Assembly: GCA_964479665.1 (NCBI GenBank)
Contig: CAYZNN010000005.1
Span: 62,001-126,000, forward strand
Length of the DNA stretch: 64,000 bases
Direction of reading: 5' to 3'
From: UBA2287 sp964479665
Lineage (GTDB): Bacteria; Bacteroidota; Bacteroidia; Bacteroidales; Tenuifilaceae
Below the pieces are notes generated by a model, which searched no databases, was not told the origin of the DNA, and saw only the letters and a list, made by a program, of their open reading frames with translations. Both the position numbers and the translations under genes were made by a program. Position 1 is the stretch's first letter. Each line of letters opens with the position of its first letter. Of the stretch, positions 17,217-26,407 are shown one piece after another.

Positions 17217-17404
17217 GGTTTATTGGTTTTAGGGTAGAATTGATCTATAGGCAGTCCTCCTTTAAAATTGCAGTATTTGGTTTAGCATTTATTGTGCCAA
17301 ATAACTATTTTTTTTTCACATACTCACAATTAAAGTAAAAAAATGCCTCTAATACTTTCTAAATTTTAGTTAAATGGATTAAAGTTTAAGTGGATAAAAA
17401 TGAG

Positions 17405-17412
17405 TAAATTTG
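17405..17412 (+). promoter_or_regulatory. Promoter -7 element for uvrA
   Basis: TAAATTTG matches TAnnTTTG, 19 bases before the uvrA ATG. No clean TTTG was found at -33. Confidence 0.5.
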
Positions 17413-17431
17413 CGGGTTTAATTGGATTTTC

Positions 17432-20233
17432 ATGAGCAAGACCAACAATTTCAACTGCATTTCGGTTAAAGGGGCAAGGGTTCATAACCTTAAAAATATA
17501 AGCGTAGATATTCCGCGCAATAAATTGATTGTTATCACGGGCCTTTCAGGGTCGGGAAAGTCATCGCTTGCATTCGATACGCTTTATGCCGAAGGGCAAA
17601 GGCGATATGTTGAGAGTCTTTCATCGTATGCTCGTCAATTTTTGGGGAAGATCAACAAACCCGAAGTCGACTCAATTACAGGGATACCTCCCGCAATTGC
17701 CATAGAACAAAAGGTAATTTCCCAAAATCCACGTTCAACGGTTGGAACAACAACCGAAATTTATGAATACCTTAAATTGCTTTTTGCCCGAATTGGACGC
17801 ACCTTCTCACCGATTTCGGGCGTTGAAGTGAAAAGCCATTCGGTTACCGATGTAGTTAACTTCATTGCATCAAAGCCAACAGGCACAAAGCAGCTGATAC
17901 TTTCACCCATTGAAACCGATGATAAAAGCAATCCTGAAAACATACTCTTATCCCTATCGCAGGAGGGTTTTACACGTATTGAAGTTGATAATTCCATCTA
18001 TCGTATCGACTCAGAGGAGTGGCGTCATTTGCTCACTCTATCTCAAGCAAACCTGCGTTTAGTAATTGACCGTTATGCAGTATCGCACAATGAGGAATTT
18101 CTGAGCCGATGTGCCGACTCGGTTCAAACTGCTTTTGCAAAGGGTCATGGACGCTGCATTATTGTTACATTAACCGATGACGAGAGAAGCGAGTTGGAAT
18201 TCTCGAGCAATTTCAATGCAGATGGTATTCAATTCGAAGAGCCTTCGGTGCATCTTTTTAGTTTTAATAATCCACTTGGCGCTTGTCCTAAATGCGAGGG
18301 TTATGGTAAGGTAATTGGTATCGACGAAAATTTGGTAATCCCCGACCAGAGCCTTTCGGTTTATCAAGATGCTGTTGCATGTTGGAAAGGAGAAAGTATG
18401 AGCAACTATAAATCGTATTTTCTTTCACAAGCTGCCCAATGGAATTTTCCTGTTCATAGACCTTACTATCAATTAACCGACCAGGATAAGGATGTATTAT
18501 GGAATGGTCGTACCGGATTTATGGGCATAAAACCCCTATTCGAATATTTAGAACAACATAAATATAAAATTCAAAATAGAATATTGCTTTCTCGTTACAT
18601 GGGAAAAACCATTTGCCCCGAATGCAATGGCTCCCGTTTGCGAAAAGAAGCTCAGTATGTTAAGATGTGCGGTAAAACCATAAGCGACCTAGTAAATGTT
18701 CCTATTAACGAACTCGTTGAAATTTTCAACAATTTTTGCCTAACCGATTTCGAAGAAAAGGTTGCAAAACGCATCCTTATCGAAATTCGAAAACGTTTAA
18801 CTTTTCTAAGCAAGGTTGGACTGGGATACCTAACACTCAATCGATTGTCGAATACGCTCTCGGGTGGGGAAAGTCAACGCATAAACCTGGCTACTTCGTT
18901 AGGCTCTTCGCTAGTTGGCTCTCTTTATATTCTCGATGAACCAAGTATAGGACTACACCCAAGAGACACACATAAGCTAATTGGAGTTTTAAAATCGCTT
19001 CGCGATTTGGGAAACACTGTTGTGGTTGTTGAACACGATGAGGAAATCATACGTTCTGCCGATCATATTATCGACATTGGGCCATTAGCTGGAAGAAAAG
19101 GAGGCGAAGTTGTTTATGAGGGAACCCTTTTGAGTTTATTGGAAAAAAGCAGTGGGCTTACAGCCAAATACTTAAATAAGCGGGAGGCTATTGCTATTCC
19201 CGAATTACGTCGAAAATGGAGCAATTTTCTGACTATAAGCGGAGCGAGGGAAAACAATCTAAAAAATATCGATGTTAAAATTCCTCTTAACTGCATGGTA
19301 GCGGTTACTGGGGTTAGCGGCTCTGGAAAATCTTCGCTCATTCGACGAATTCTTTTCCCTGCAGTTTCAAGGCATATAGTGGGCACGGGCGAAAAACCCG
19401 GCCTTTTCAACAAAATTGGGGGCGACCTGCATTTACTTAAAGGCATTGAAATGGTTGACCAGAATCCCATTGGTCGTTCGTCTCGTTCGAATCCGGTTAC
19501 CTATATTAAAGCCTACGATGAGATTCGTAAAATGCTATCGGAGTTACCCTATGCTACACGCATGAACTTTAAGCCTTCGCACTTCTCGTTCAACATTGCC
19601 GGTGGTCGATGCGAGGAATGCCAGGGAGAAGGATTTATAAAGGTAGAAATGCAATTTATGGCCGATGTAAGCCTCATTTGCGAACAATGTAAAGGAAAGC
19701 GTTTTAAGGACGAAGTTCTTGAGGTTAAGTACAAAGAAAAAAGCGTTTTCGACATACTGGAGATGACAGTAAATCAAACCATTGAGTTTTTCGAAGAGGA
19801 AAAAAACACCAATAATAACCGCATAGTTAACAGGTTAAAACCCTTGCAGGATGTGGGCCTTGGCTACATTAAACTGGGACAATCGTCGAGTACCCTTAGC
19901 GGTGGCGAAAGCCAACGCGTTAAGTTAGCGTACTACCTCCAAAAAGACCAGGCTACGCAACCTCACCTATTTATATTCGACGAGCCTACCACAGGACTTC
20001 ATTTTCACGATACCCACAAACTGCTCGATGCGTTCAACTCGCTGATTCGTAAAGGTCACAGCTTGGTAATAATTGAGCACAACCTCGATGTTATTAAGTG
20101 TGCCGATTGGGTTATTGATCTGGGACCCAACGGAGGTGATAAGGGAGGGGAACTTATATTTGAGGGCCCTCCAGAGGAATTGGTAAAAGTCAAGAAATCA
20201 GCTACCGCTAAATTTTTAAAAACTAAATTGTAA
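17432..20233 (+). CDS. uvrA: Excinuclease ABC subunit A (UvrA)
   Basis: 933 residues. The damage-recognition ATPase of nucleotide excision repair, with two ABC modules. Seen: Walker A GLSGSGKSS (about residue 36) and GVSGSGKSS (about 627), two LSGGESQR signatures (about 475 and 820), ILDEPSIGLHPRD and IFDEPTTGLHFHD Walker B segments, and a second-half zinc module CEEC...CEQC. In the first zinc module only one pair remains (CPKC after SFNNPLGA); the partner CxxC expected ~25 residues earlier reads FNADGIQFEE. This loss is known to me from Bacteroidota UvrA paralogues, so a second, canonical UvrA may be encoded elsewhere. Single gene with its own promoter and terminator. Confidence 0.93.
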   Translation: MSKTNNFNCISVKGARVHNLKNISVDIPRNKLIVITGLSGSGKSSLAFDTLYAEGQRRYVESLSSYARQFLGKINKPEVDSITGIPPAIAIEQKVISQNPRSTVGTTTEIYEYLKLLFARIGRTFSPISGVEVKSHSVTDVVNFIASKPTGTKQLILSPIETDDKSNPENILLSLSQEGFTRIEVDNSIYRIDSEEWRHLLTLSQANLRLVIDRYAVSHNEEFLSRCADSVQTAFAKGHGRCIIVTLTDDERSELEFSSNFNADGIQFEEPSVHLFSFNNPLGACPKCEGYGKVIGIDENLVIPDQSLSVYQDAVACWKGESMSNYKSYFLSQAAQWNFPVHRPYYQLTDQDKDVLWNGRTGFMGIKPLFEYLEQHKYKIQNRILLSRYMGKTICPECNGSRLRKEAQYVKMCGKTISDLVNVPINELVEIFNNFCLTDFEEKVAKRILIEIRKRLTFLSKVGLGYLTLNRLSNTLSGGESQRINLATSLGSSLVGSLYILDEPSIGLHPRDTHKLIGVLKSLRDLGNTVVVVEHDEEIIRSADHIIDIGPLAGRKGGEVVYEGTLLSLLEKSSGLTAKYLNKREAIAIPELRRKWSNFLTISGARENNLKNIDVKIPLNCMVAVTGVSGSGKSSLIRRILFPAVSRHIVGTGEKPGLFNKIGGDLHLLKGIEMVDQNPIGRSSRSNPVTYIKAYDEIRKMLSELPYATRMNFKPSHFSFNIAGGRCEECQGEGFIKVEMQFMADVSLICEQCKGKRFKDEVLEVKYKEKSVFDILEMTVNQTIEFFEEEKNTNNNRIVNRLKPLQDVGLGYIKLGQSSSTLSGGESQRVKLAYYLQKDQATQPHLFIFDEPTTGLHFHDTHKLLDAFNSLIRKGHSLVIIEHNLDVIKCADWVIDLGPNGGDKGGELIFEGPPEELVKVKKSATAKFLKTKL

Positions 20234-20236
20234 TAA

Positions 20237-20258
20237 AAAAGCCGCAAGTGCGGCTTTT
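20237..20258. terminator. Terminator between uvrA and the envelope gene pair
   Basis: AAAAGCCGC / GCGGCTTTT with an AAGT loop, immediately after the uvrA stop, usable by the convergent gene as well. Confidence 0.8.
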
Positions 20259-20276
20259 ATTAGTACCAATAATATT

Positions 20277-20717
20277 TTAGTTGGTTTTTAAACCAAACAT
20301 TATGGCAACACACCCACTTGAGAGGTTTTCGGGACGGCTATTGGGATTACTATGAACCAATACCGAAATAATAAGTTGTTGGGTGGACTCAACTTTGAAG
20401 TCCCAAACTGGTGAAAAATTTTTAGAAACATTCGTATACAAAACCCTACGGTCAACATCCATTACCTTAAATTCGACCTTAGTTATCGATTCGGAGCCGC
20501 ACACCGCAATTCTATATTCTTGCCCTGCATAAAAAGTTTTAAAAAGTTCCGCATCCTCCCCTTCGGTTAGAATGGCTGCATTGAAGTTTCCATCGTGTAT
20601 ATATGGGGATAACTCGAGTTTGCAAACCTTTTTTGCAAAATTTTTACACTGAGCACTTGAAGTAAACGGATTCAGAAGGAATACTCCAAGAATAAATATG
20701 ATTGTAAGAGTTCTCAT
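20277..20717 (-). CDS. Secreted conserved hypothetical protein
   Basis: 146 residues from MRTLTIIFILGVFLLNPFTSSAQ, a clear signal peptide ending near the Ala-Gln; an ATG four codons upstream (20729) is also possible and would sit 1 base after the lipoprotein stop. The mature part is beta-rich with Cys at CKNFAKKVC, VCGSES and SGCVA, perhaps forming disulphides in the periplasm. No family recognised. Cotranscribed with the lipoprotein gene. Confidence 0.7.
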   Translation of the reverse strand: MRTLTIIFILGVFLLNPFTSSAQCKNFAKKVCKLELSPYIHDGNFNAAILTEGEDAELFKTFYAGQEYRIAVCGSESITKVEFKVMDVDRRVLYTNVSKNFSPVWDFKVESTQQLIISVLVHSNPNSRPENLSSGCVAIMFGLKTN

Positions 20718-20730
20718 AGACAATGGCATT

Positions 20731-21651
20731 TTACAATGTATAACTCTTTCGAATTGCTTGTACTTTTTGTTTCAACTTCTGGAAAGTATCAGGAGTAACA
20801 GTAACTACGTTTTGTGAACGAAGCGTAGTTACACCACCTTGTTGAACAGCTTCAACTTGGGAACTGGATATTTGAATTTGATCGTAAATTGCTTTCAATT
20901 CTAAAATGTCTTTTGTAACGTCCCTTACATCGGGGTTTGAAGCATGCTGTTCAAGAAGTTTAAGCACAGTACCAAGCGAGAGTTTCTGATCAACTATTCG
21001 ATCGATTAGTTCATTATCGGCAACAGATAGATTATCGACTAATGATGTTGCAATATAAAGACCTTCAATCCAACCACCCACCAATATTATTGAGCCAATG
21101 GCTACTCTGTCATTTTCCTCGAGTATGGAATTGGTACTTAAGAAGGTTTCAGATATAATATCCATGATAACCTCTCGGTTATTAACATTTTCTTCTAAAC
21201 GTTGAATAACTGTGTTATCAATGGCATTGAGGATACCCAGATTTTCAGCCATTTTTTTTGAAGCCGCCATATACTTAATGGATGCCTGAGTTTGGTCGAA
21301 CAAACTGGCATAACTCAAATTGGTACTGTAAATGCCCAAATTGAGCGCCATGCTTTTGTTTGTTGTATATTTCGAAATATTTTCAACTGGGTTCAATATT
21401 TGTTCATTATACTTGGCTCCAGCCCGTTTTAAAATCATAGCCGTTTCAAGGGGAGAAGGAAGCGAGTAGAATATTTGACGTGCCGACTGAATGCTCGACT
21501 TAAGGCCATCGGCATTTTCAACATCGCTCATGTCAACCTCAATTTTTTTCTTCTTTTCCCCATCGGAAGAACAACTAACTGCCAATAAAGCAATTACAAC
21601 GATTGTTGTTCCTATAAGACTTTTAGTAAAAGAACTTCGAGCCATACTCAT
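20731..21651 (-). CDS. Predicted lipoprotein of unknown function
   Basis: 306 residues with a lipoprotein signal (TTIVVIALLAVSC, lipobox Ala-Val-Ser-Cys at about residue 27), a charged linker (DGEKKKKIEVD) and an all-helical domain to the end. The helices carry repeated ALNLGIYSTNLSYAS-type and long amphipathic segments. It resembles uncharacterised Bacteroidota lipoproteins and is probably periplasmic-facing. First gene of a pair with the secreted protein downstream. Confidence 0.75.
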   Translation of the reverse strand: MSMARSSFTKSLIGTTIVVIALLAVSCSSDGEKKKKIEVDMSDVENADGLKSSIQSARQIFYSLPSPLETAMILKRAGAKYNEQILNPVENISKYTTNKSMALNLGIYSTNLSYASLFDQTQASIKYMAASKKMAENLGILNAIDNTVIQRLEENVNNREVIMDIISETFLSTNSILEENDRVAIGSIILVGGWIEGLYIATSLVDNLSVADNELIDRIVDQKLSLGTVLKLLEQHASNPDVRDVTKDILELKAIYDQIQISSSQVEAVQQGGVTTLRSQNVVTVTPDTFQKLKQKVQAIRKSYTL

Positions 21652-21820
21652 TCGAATTTTCGATGTATACGATAAAAATGATTGTTAGGTGAAGTAAAAA
21701 TATAATTTTTTTACAACATGCATGCACAAAAAACAATAAAAGTGCATTTAACACTCATTTACAAAAAATATAAAATAATATGTGCTTGAATTTTGGCATT
21801 AAAAATAATTGAAAACATAT

Positions 21821-21828
21821 TACATTTG
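21821..21828 (+). promoter_or_regulatory. Promoter -7 element
   Basis: TACATTTG matches TAnnTTTG, 18 bases before the ATG of the helical-repeat gene. A TTTG at 21792-21795 is present but 25 bases away, further than the usual 19-21. Confidence 0.5.
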
Positions 21829-21846
21829 CAGGCCAACTAGAATCCT

Positions 21847-22380
21847 ATGAATTTGAATCAAAATACAGATTATCAGAACAAAATACTATTAGCTCTCGAA
21901 AAATCTTCCGATGAACAGGCCATTGCCATGCTACTCGAACTCAGAGAGAGTGGTGGTATATTCATTCTTCCATATCTTTTCAATATTCTTATAAGCAAAA
22001 GGAACGAGCAGTTAAAAAGAACTGTAATTGAATTTATTACCGACATAAAAGACAAAGAGGCTGCAACACATTTTGTTCAATTCCTCAAATCGAACTTTCC
22101 TCACAAGGATGTTACCGATATTGTTACTGCTTGCTGGCAAAGCCGACTCGATTTCTCCGAGCATATCGATATTTTCTTCGAAATTCTCTGCAGCGCCGAA
22201 TATCAAACGGCCTTTGAAGCTTTTACTGTAATTGAAAATAACCTCCATGGTTTTAGTGTTTTGCAACTCGATGAGTTTATTAAGCGCGTTAAAGTGCATA
22301 TTATTAAAACGGACCGCGATAAGCAGTTGCTTTTGCTCGAAATGGTGAGCACCCTCGATAAAGCAAAAAGAACGGCCTAG
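21847..22380 (+). CDS. HEAT-like helical repeat protein
   Basis: 177 residues, entirely predicted helical, with HEAT-like units (AIAMLLELRESGGIFILPYLFNIL, EQLKRTVIEFITDIKDKEAATHF). No signal peptide or catalytic motif, so cytoplasmic and probably protein-binding. No closer family recognised. The stop codon TAG lies in the loop of a terminator shared with the convergent DHOD-like gene. Confidence 0.65.
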   Translation: MNLNQNTDYQNKILLALEKSSDEQAIAMLLELRESGGIFILPYLFNILISKRNEQLKRTVIEFITDIKDKEAATHFVQFLKSNFPHKDVTDIVTACWQSRLDFSEHIDIFFEILCSAEYQTAFEAFTVIENNLHGFSVLQLDEFIKRVKVHIIKTDRDKQLLLLEMVSTLDKAKRTA

Positions 22381-22396
22381 TTAAGGGCCGTTCTTT
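22367..22396. terminator. Bidirectional terminator containing a stop codon in its loop
   Basis: AAAGAACGGCC (22367-22377) pairs with GGCCGTTCTTT (22386-22396) across an 8-base loop that contains the TAG stop of the upstream gene. It separates two convergent genes. Confidence 0.8.
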
Positions 22397-22414
22397 CTTA
22401 TATAACTTGAAAGA

Positions 22415-23392
22415 TTAATCGTGGCTCGAGTAATATTTCATAAACTGGCTACGTTCGTATACGGCAGGATCGCCAATTTTCCCATACCCCATTAATCCTC
22501 TAAAATCCTCAACCGATTTGTAACCCTTTTGGGCCATCCACTGCTCAATTTTTTCAACAACAGCCTTTAAGTGTCCATGGCCATTGCGGTATAACGCAGA
22601 GCAAACCTGAACAGTTTTGGCTCCGGCCAGTAGTAACTTTATAGCTGCCTCGCCATTATGAACTCCCGTTGATGCAGAAATATCAATTTTTTCGACCTTA
22701 TTGCTTGCCAAAGCAACCCATCGAAGGGTGTCGCGCAGGTCGGCAGGATTGCTGAATACCTCAGCCGAAACCACCTTCATTTTGTCAATATCAATATCGG
22801 GGGCAAAAAAACGATTGAAGAGCACAACACCCTTTACGTTTCGGAACCACAGCTGCTCCACAACCCCGATGGGGTTTGTAAAATGGTCGCCCAGTTTAAA
22901 GGCTACAGGTAGGTTAATTATTTCTTTTAATTTCTCGGCAAGGGTGAAATAGACCTTTTCGTAATCGTCGGCCGATTTGCGAGCATCGGTAGGTAGTACA
23001 AAAACGTTTATCTCGAGAGCATCGGCCCCAGCCTGCTGAATTTTAGCAGCAAAATCGACCCAATTGGATGCCGAAACGCAATTAATACTGGCAATAACAG
23101 GAATTGAAACGGCTGACTTCGCTTTGGCAATTAGTTCCAAATACTTTTCGACGTTGTTGCTTGTAACATACGCACGAAGGTAGTCGTCGGCTTCGGGGTA
23201 ATCGGTATGAACACCTAACGAGCCTGCTTCGTGAAGTATTTGCTCCTCGAAAAGCGATTTGAGCACAACCGCAGCAGCCAGGTTATCTTCTAACTTTTTT
23301 ATTGAATCGACATTGGATGTTAAACCCGAACTGCTTACTATTACAGGATTTTTAAGGTTTAAACCCATATAATTTGTTTCAAGCTTCTTCAT
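22415..23392 (-). CDS. Dihydroorotate dehydrogenase-like protein (paralogue 1)
   Basis: 325 residues. A flavin-binding TIM barrel close to class 1 dihydroorotate dehydrogenases: TNYMGLNLKNPVIVSSSGLT, PVIASINCVSASNW, GADALEINVF, STGVHNGEAAIKLLLAGAKTVQVCSALYRNG (FMN phosphate site). The usual N-x-SCPN loop with the catalytic Cys is replaced by INVFVLPTD, so it may not oxidise dihydroorotate by the normal route. A paralogue lies at 44913-45911. Annotated in many Bacteroidota as DHOD-like; a true PyrD function is doubtful. Confidence 0.85.
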   Translation of the reverse strand: MKKLETNYMGLNLKNPVIVSSSGLTSNVDSIKKLEDNLAAAVVLKSLFEEQILHEAGSLGVHTDYPEADDYLRAYVTSNNVEKYLELIAKAKSAVSIPVIASINCVSASNWVDFAAKIQQAGADALEINVFVLPTDARKSADDYEKVYFTLAEKLKEIINLPVAFKLGDHFTNPIGVVEQLWFRNVKGVVLFNRFFAPDIDIDKMKVVSAEVFSNPADLRDTLRWVALASNKVEKIDISASTGVHNGEAAIKLLLAGAKTVQVCSALYRNGHGHLKAVVEKIEQWMAQKGYKSVEDFRGLMGYGKIGDPAVYERSQFMKYYSSHD

Positions 23393-23453
23393 ATATTTTT
23401 AGTTTAATTTTGCTATTCAACGCTTATAAATGTGAGCCTAAAATAACGCTTTT

Positions 23454-24131
23454 TTAGGTACCATTGTATTCCCTCTCGCCAAAAATTGCACTACCCACCC
23501 TAATCATGGTAGTTCCCTCCTCTATAGCAATGGTATAATCGCTCGACATACCCATTGAAATTTCATTAAAATATGGACTTAAATAATTATACCGAATTTT
23601 TATGGTATCGAAAATGCCTTTAAGCATTCGGAACTCATTTCGTATCTGATTTTCATTGTTGGTAAATGTTGCCATTCCCATTACACCAACAATCCGACAA
23701 TTATTCAAAGTCTGCACTTCCGGGTTCTCAATAAGTTCGAAAAGTTCTTCCTGCGATAGGCCAAACTTTGTTTCTTCCTGGGCAATATAAACTTGCAAAA
23801 GGCAATCGATTACCCTGCTATTTTTCGAAGCCTCCTTATTAATTTCTTTTAAAAGTTTTAAGCTATCAACCGAATGAATAAGCGCAACGAATGGAGCAAT
23901 ATACTTAACCTTATTGGTTTGAAGATGGCCAATTAAATGCCAATTGATATCGGCTGGCAGAACGGTTTGCTTCGAAAGTAGTTCCTGCACCCTGTTTTCG
24001 CCAAAAACTCGCTGTCCGGCATTGTAGGCCTGCATTACAACTTCGGCAGGATGGGTTTTTGAAACCGCAATTAGCGTAACCCCTGCTGGAATTTGCCCTT
24101 TTAATTGCAATAAATTTTGTTCAATACTCAC
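23454..24131 (-). CDS. YggS/PLPBP-family pyridoxal phosphate homeostasis protein
   Basis: 225 residues. A PLP-binding TIM-barrel protein without catalytic role that buffers PLP and affects amino-acid pools. Seen: PLP lysine in TLIAVSKTHP (K25), WHLIGHLQTNK, GLSQEEL, GVMGMAT, and the phosphate-binding SMGMSSDYTIAIEEGTTMIRVGSAIFG. The start codon is GTG, 3 bases after the CDF transporter stop, so both are in one operon. Confidence 0.92.
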   Translation of the reverse strand: MSIEQNLLQLKGQIPAGVTLIAVSKTHPAEVVMQAYNAGQRVFGENRVQELLSKQTVLPADINWHLIGHLQTNKVKYIAPFVALIHSVDSLKLLKEINKEASKNSRVIDCLLQVYIAQEETKFGLSQEELFELIENPEVQTLNNCRIVGVMGMATFTNNENQIRNEFRMLKGIFDTIKIRYNYLSPYFNEISMGMSSDYTIAIEEGTTMIRVGSAIFGEREYNGT

Positions 24132-24134
24132 AAC

Positions 24135-25016
24135 TTACTGCTTAGGTTCAACATGGATTGTTGTTTCAACGCCATACCTTTTTAAAATATCACACTCAAT
24201 TTTATTGGCAATATCGTGACCCTTTTCAATGGTCATTTCTCCTTTTAAAAATATATGAAATGTAAGTTCCTTGTGGTATATGTAGTTATGCAGATGAAAG
24301 TGATGCGGATGAACGTTGAATCCGGCAGATTCATTACATACTGCTTTTATTTCATCGATAAAATTTTCGTCGGGTTTTTCGCCCAAAATTGAACTTCCCG
24401 AAGAGCGAATAATGGTGTAAGCTGCATGAAAAATAAGAATGGCTACTACTATTCCCAAAACACCATCCATCCACCAGAAATAGCGTCCCAAAACAATGCC
24501 CACCAAAACAACAACCGAGGATATGGCATCGCTCCTATGGTGCCAACCATCGGCCTTAACCGATTGCATTTTGGTTTTACGGTAAATGCTAAAGGCCCAC
24601 TGAGCCATTCCCTCCTTTATTAGTATGGATGCAACAGTAACAACAATAACTAATGTACCAAAGTTGGCCTGTTTATGCTCTCGTATAGCCGAAATACCCT
24701 CAATAATAAACGAATAAGCAATTACACCGAGCAGTGAACCTATTAGAATAGAAGCAATAAGTTCGGCTCGTCCGTGACCAAAAGGATGATCCTTATCGGC
24801 AGGTTTGGCCGACATTTTAGCTCCTACAATAACAAAAACCGAGCTTAGCGAGTCGGATAATGTGTGCCACGCATCGGCAATAATAGCAACCGATCCGGTT
24901 ACCACTCCTGCCCAATATTTAACTCCAAACAACACAACGTTTGCAGCTATCGAAAGCCACCCTTCGACCTCAGCGAGTTTCTGATTTTTGGAAATATTCT
25001 GACCAACTAATGCCAT
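24135..25016 (-). CDS. Cation diffusion facilitator (CDF) transporter
   Basis: 293 residues, six membrane helices and a cytoplasmic C-terminal domain. The metal sites are seen as DAWHTLSD in helix 2 and DGWHHRSD in helix 5, i.e. D/H-x3-D pairs of FieF-like Zn/Fe exporters. The C-terminal domain is His-rich (FNVHPHHFHLHNYIYHKEL). It should export divalent metal in exchange for protons. Upstream partner of yggS and preceded by a good promoter. Confidence 0.9.
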   Translation of the reverse strand: MALVGQNISKNQKLAEVEGWLSIAANVVLFGVKYWAGVVTGSVAIIADAWHTLSDSLSSVFVIVGAKMSAKPADKDHPFGHGRAELIASILIGSLLGVIAYSFIIEGISAIREHKQANFGTLVIVVTVASILIKEGMAQWAFSIYRKTKMQSVKADGWHHRSDAISSVVVLVGIVLGRYFWWMDGVLGIVVAILIFHAAYTIIRSSGSSILGEKPDENFIDEIKAVCNESAGFNVHPHHFHLHNYIYHKELTFHIFLKGEMTIEKGHDIANKIECDILKRYGVETTIHVEPKQ

Positions 25017-25039
25017 AGTAAGCCCTTAAATAATCATTA

Positions 25040-25071
25040 CAAAAGTAACCTTTTAATGAAAACAAGAACAA
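25040..25071 (-). promoter_or_regulatory. Promoter of the CDF-yggS operon
   Basis: TACTTTTG (25047-25040) matches TAnnTTTG, with TTG (25071-25069) 21 bases upstream, on the minus strand. Confidence 0.55.
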
Positions 25072-25076
25072 TGGAA

Positions 25077-25096
25077 AAAGCCCCTTTAGGGGCTTT
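25077..25096. terminator. Terminator of the serC-serA-DUF1015 cluster
   Basis: AAAGCCCC / GGGGCTTT with a 4-base loop; minus-strand transcripts of the DUF1015 gene end here. Confidence 0.75.
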
Positions 25097-25102
25097 AAAG
25101 AA

Positions 25103-26344
25103 TTAATCGAGTTTATGAATAACCAAACCGCTTCGGAGTTTAGGTTCGAACCAGGTGGTTTTTGGAGGCATAATGTTTCCGGAGTCGGCAATATCAATAA
25201 GTTGCTTCATCGAAACCGGGTAAAGCGAAAAGGCTACTGCCATTTCGCCACTATCGACACGTTTTTTAAGTTCGCCTAAACCGCGAATTCCACCAACAAA
25301 ATCAATCCGCTTCGAGGTTCTTAAATCCTTAATATCAAGAATTTTATCGAGAACCAGGTTCGAAAGAACGGTTACATCGAGTACACCAATGGGGTCGTTA
25401 TCGTTGTAAGTGCCAGGTTTTGCTGTCAGCGAGTACCATTTACCTTCGAGGTACATGCTGAAATTGTGTAATTTGCTCGGTGTATAAATTTCGGTTCCCT
25501 TTTCAACAACATCGAAATCCTTTTTAATTGCATCGATAAGCTGTGCGGGTGTAAGCCCGTTTAAATCCTTAACCACACGGTTGTAATCGATAATGCTTAG
25601 CTGATTGTCGGGGAAAATTACAGCAAGAAAATAGTTGTATTCCTCGGTTCCGGTGTGGTTGGAATTCTGAGCCTTTTTCTCTTGCCCTACCCTTGCTGCA
25701 GCTGCTGTACGGTGATGACCGTCGGCTACATAAAGTGCTGGTTGCTGAGCAAAAATTTCGGTTATACGTTTAATAGTTGCATCGTCGGTAATGGGCCAAA
25801 GGTGATGACCAAAGCCTTCGTCGGCAACGAAGTCGTACTCGGGCATATTGTTTTTTACAATACTGCTTACAATCTGATCGATTTCGGAAATGGCAGGGTA
25901 GGCAAAGAAAACCGGCTCTACATTGGCGTTTTGGATGCGAACGTGAATCATTCGATCCTCCTCCTTATCGGGGCGGGTAAGTTCATGCTTTTTAATTTTC
26001 CCCTCCATGTAATCCTCAAAATGGCAGCAAACAGCTAAACCGTACTGGGTACGGCCGTTCATGGTTTGTGCATACACGTAGTACATTTCCTTGCTATCCT
26101 GAACCAGCCAGCCACGCTCCTGCCACTTTTTAAAATTCTCAACAGCTTTATCGTATGCCTCCTGCGAGTGCTCGTCGATAATAGGGTCGAAGTCGATTTC
26201 GGGCTTAATAATATGCAGCAGCGATTTTTCGCCTGCTTCGGCTTGGGCTTCAACGGAGTTAAGCACATCGTACGGACGGGAAGCCACCTCTTTTGCAAGC
26301 TCCTTAGGAGGGCGAACGCCCTTAAATGGTTTAATTCGAATCAT
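25103..26344 (-). CDS. DUF1015 family protein
   Basis: 413 residues. The family's hallmarks are visible: IRIKPFKGVRPPKELAKEVASRPYDVL at the start, YADGHHRTAAA at about residue 210 and a conserved C-terminal half. It lies directly after serC and serA on the same strand, the usual Bacteroidota arrangement, which points to a serine- or phosphoserine-linked role. This association is known to me; the biochemical function of this protein is not. It may have its own promoter and a leader hairpin. Confidence 0.9.
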   Translation of the reverse strand: MIRIKPFKGVRPPKELAKEVASRPYDVLNSVEAQAEAGEKSLLHIIKPEIDFDPIIDEHSQEAYDKAVENFKKWQERGWLVQDSKEMYYVYAQTMNGRTQYGLAVCCHFEDYMEGKIKKHELTRPDKEEDRMIHVRIQNANVEPVFFAYPAISEIDQIVSSIVKNNMPEYDFVADEGFGHHLWPITDDATIKRITEIFAQQPALYVADGHHRTAAAARVGQEKKAQNSNHTGTEEYNYFLAVIFPDNQLSIIDYNRVVKDLNGLTPAQLIDAIKKDFDVVEKGTEIYTPSKLHNFSMYLEGKWYSLTAKPGTYNDNDPIGVLDVTVLSNLVLDKILDIKDLRTSKRIDFVGGIRGLGELKKRVDSGEMAVAFSLYPVSMKQLIDIADSGNIMPPKTTWFEPKLRSGLVIHKLD

Positions 26345-26371
26345 TGTATTGGTTTTTAATATTTAAACAGA

Positions 26372-26407
26372 TGCGTCGTTACGCTCATAATGGGACGCAA
26401 CGACGCA
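26372..26407. promoter_or_regulatory. Leader inverted repeat upstream of the DUF1015 gene
   Basis: TGCGTCGTT (26372-26380) and AACGACGCA (26399-26407) form a perfect 9-bp-arm inverted repeat with an 18-base loop, between the serA stop and the DUF1015 ATG. It overlaps the -7 element at 26406-26413 by two bases, so it could be an operator or a leader hairpin; there is no convincing T-run for termination. Confidence 0.5.
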
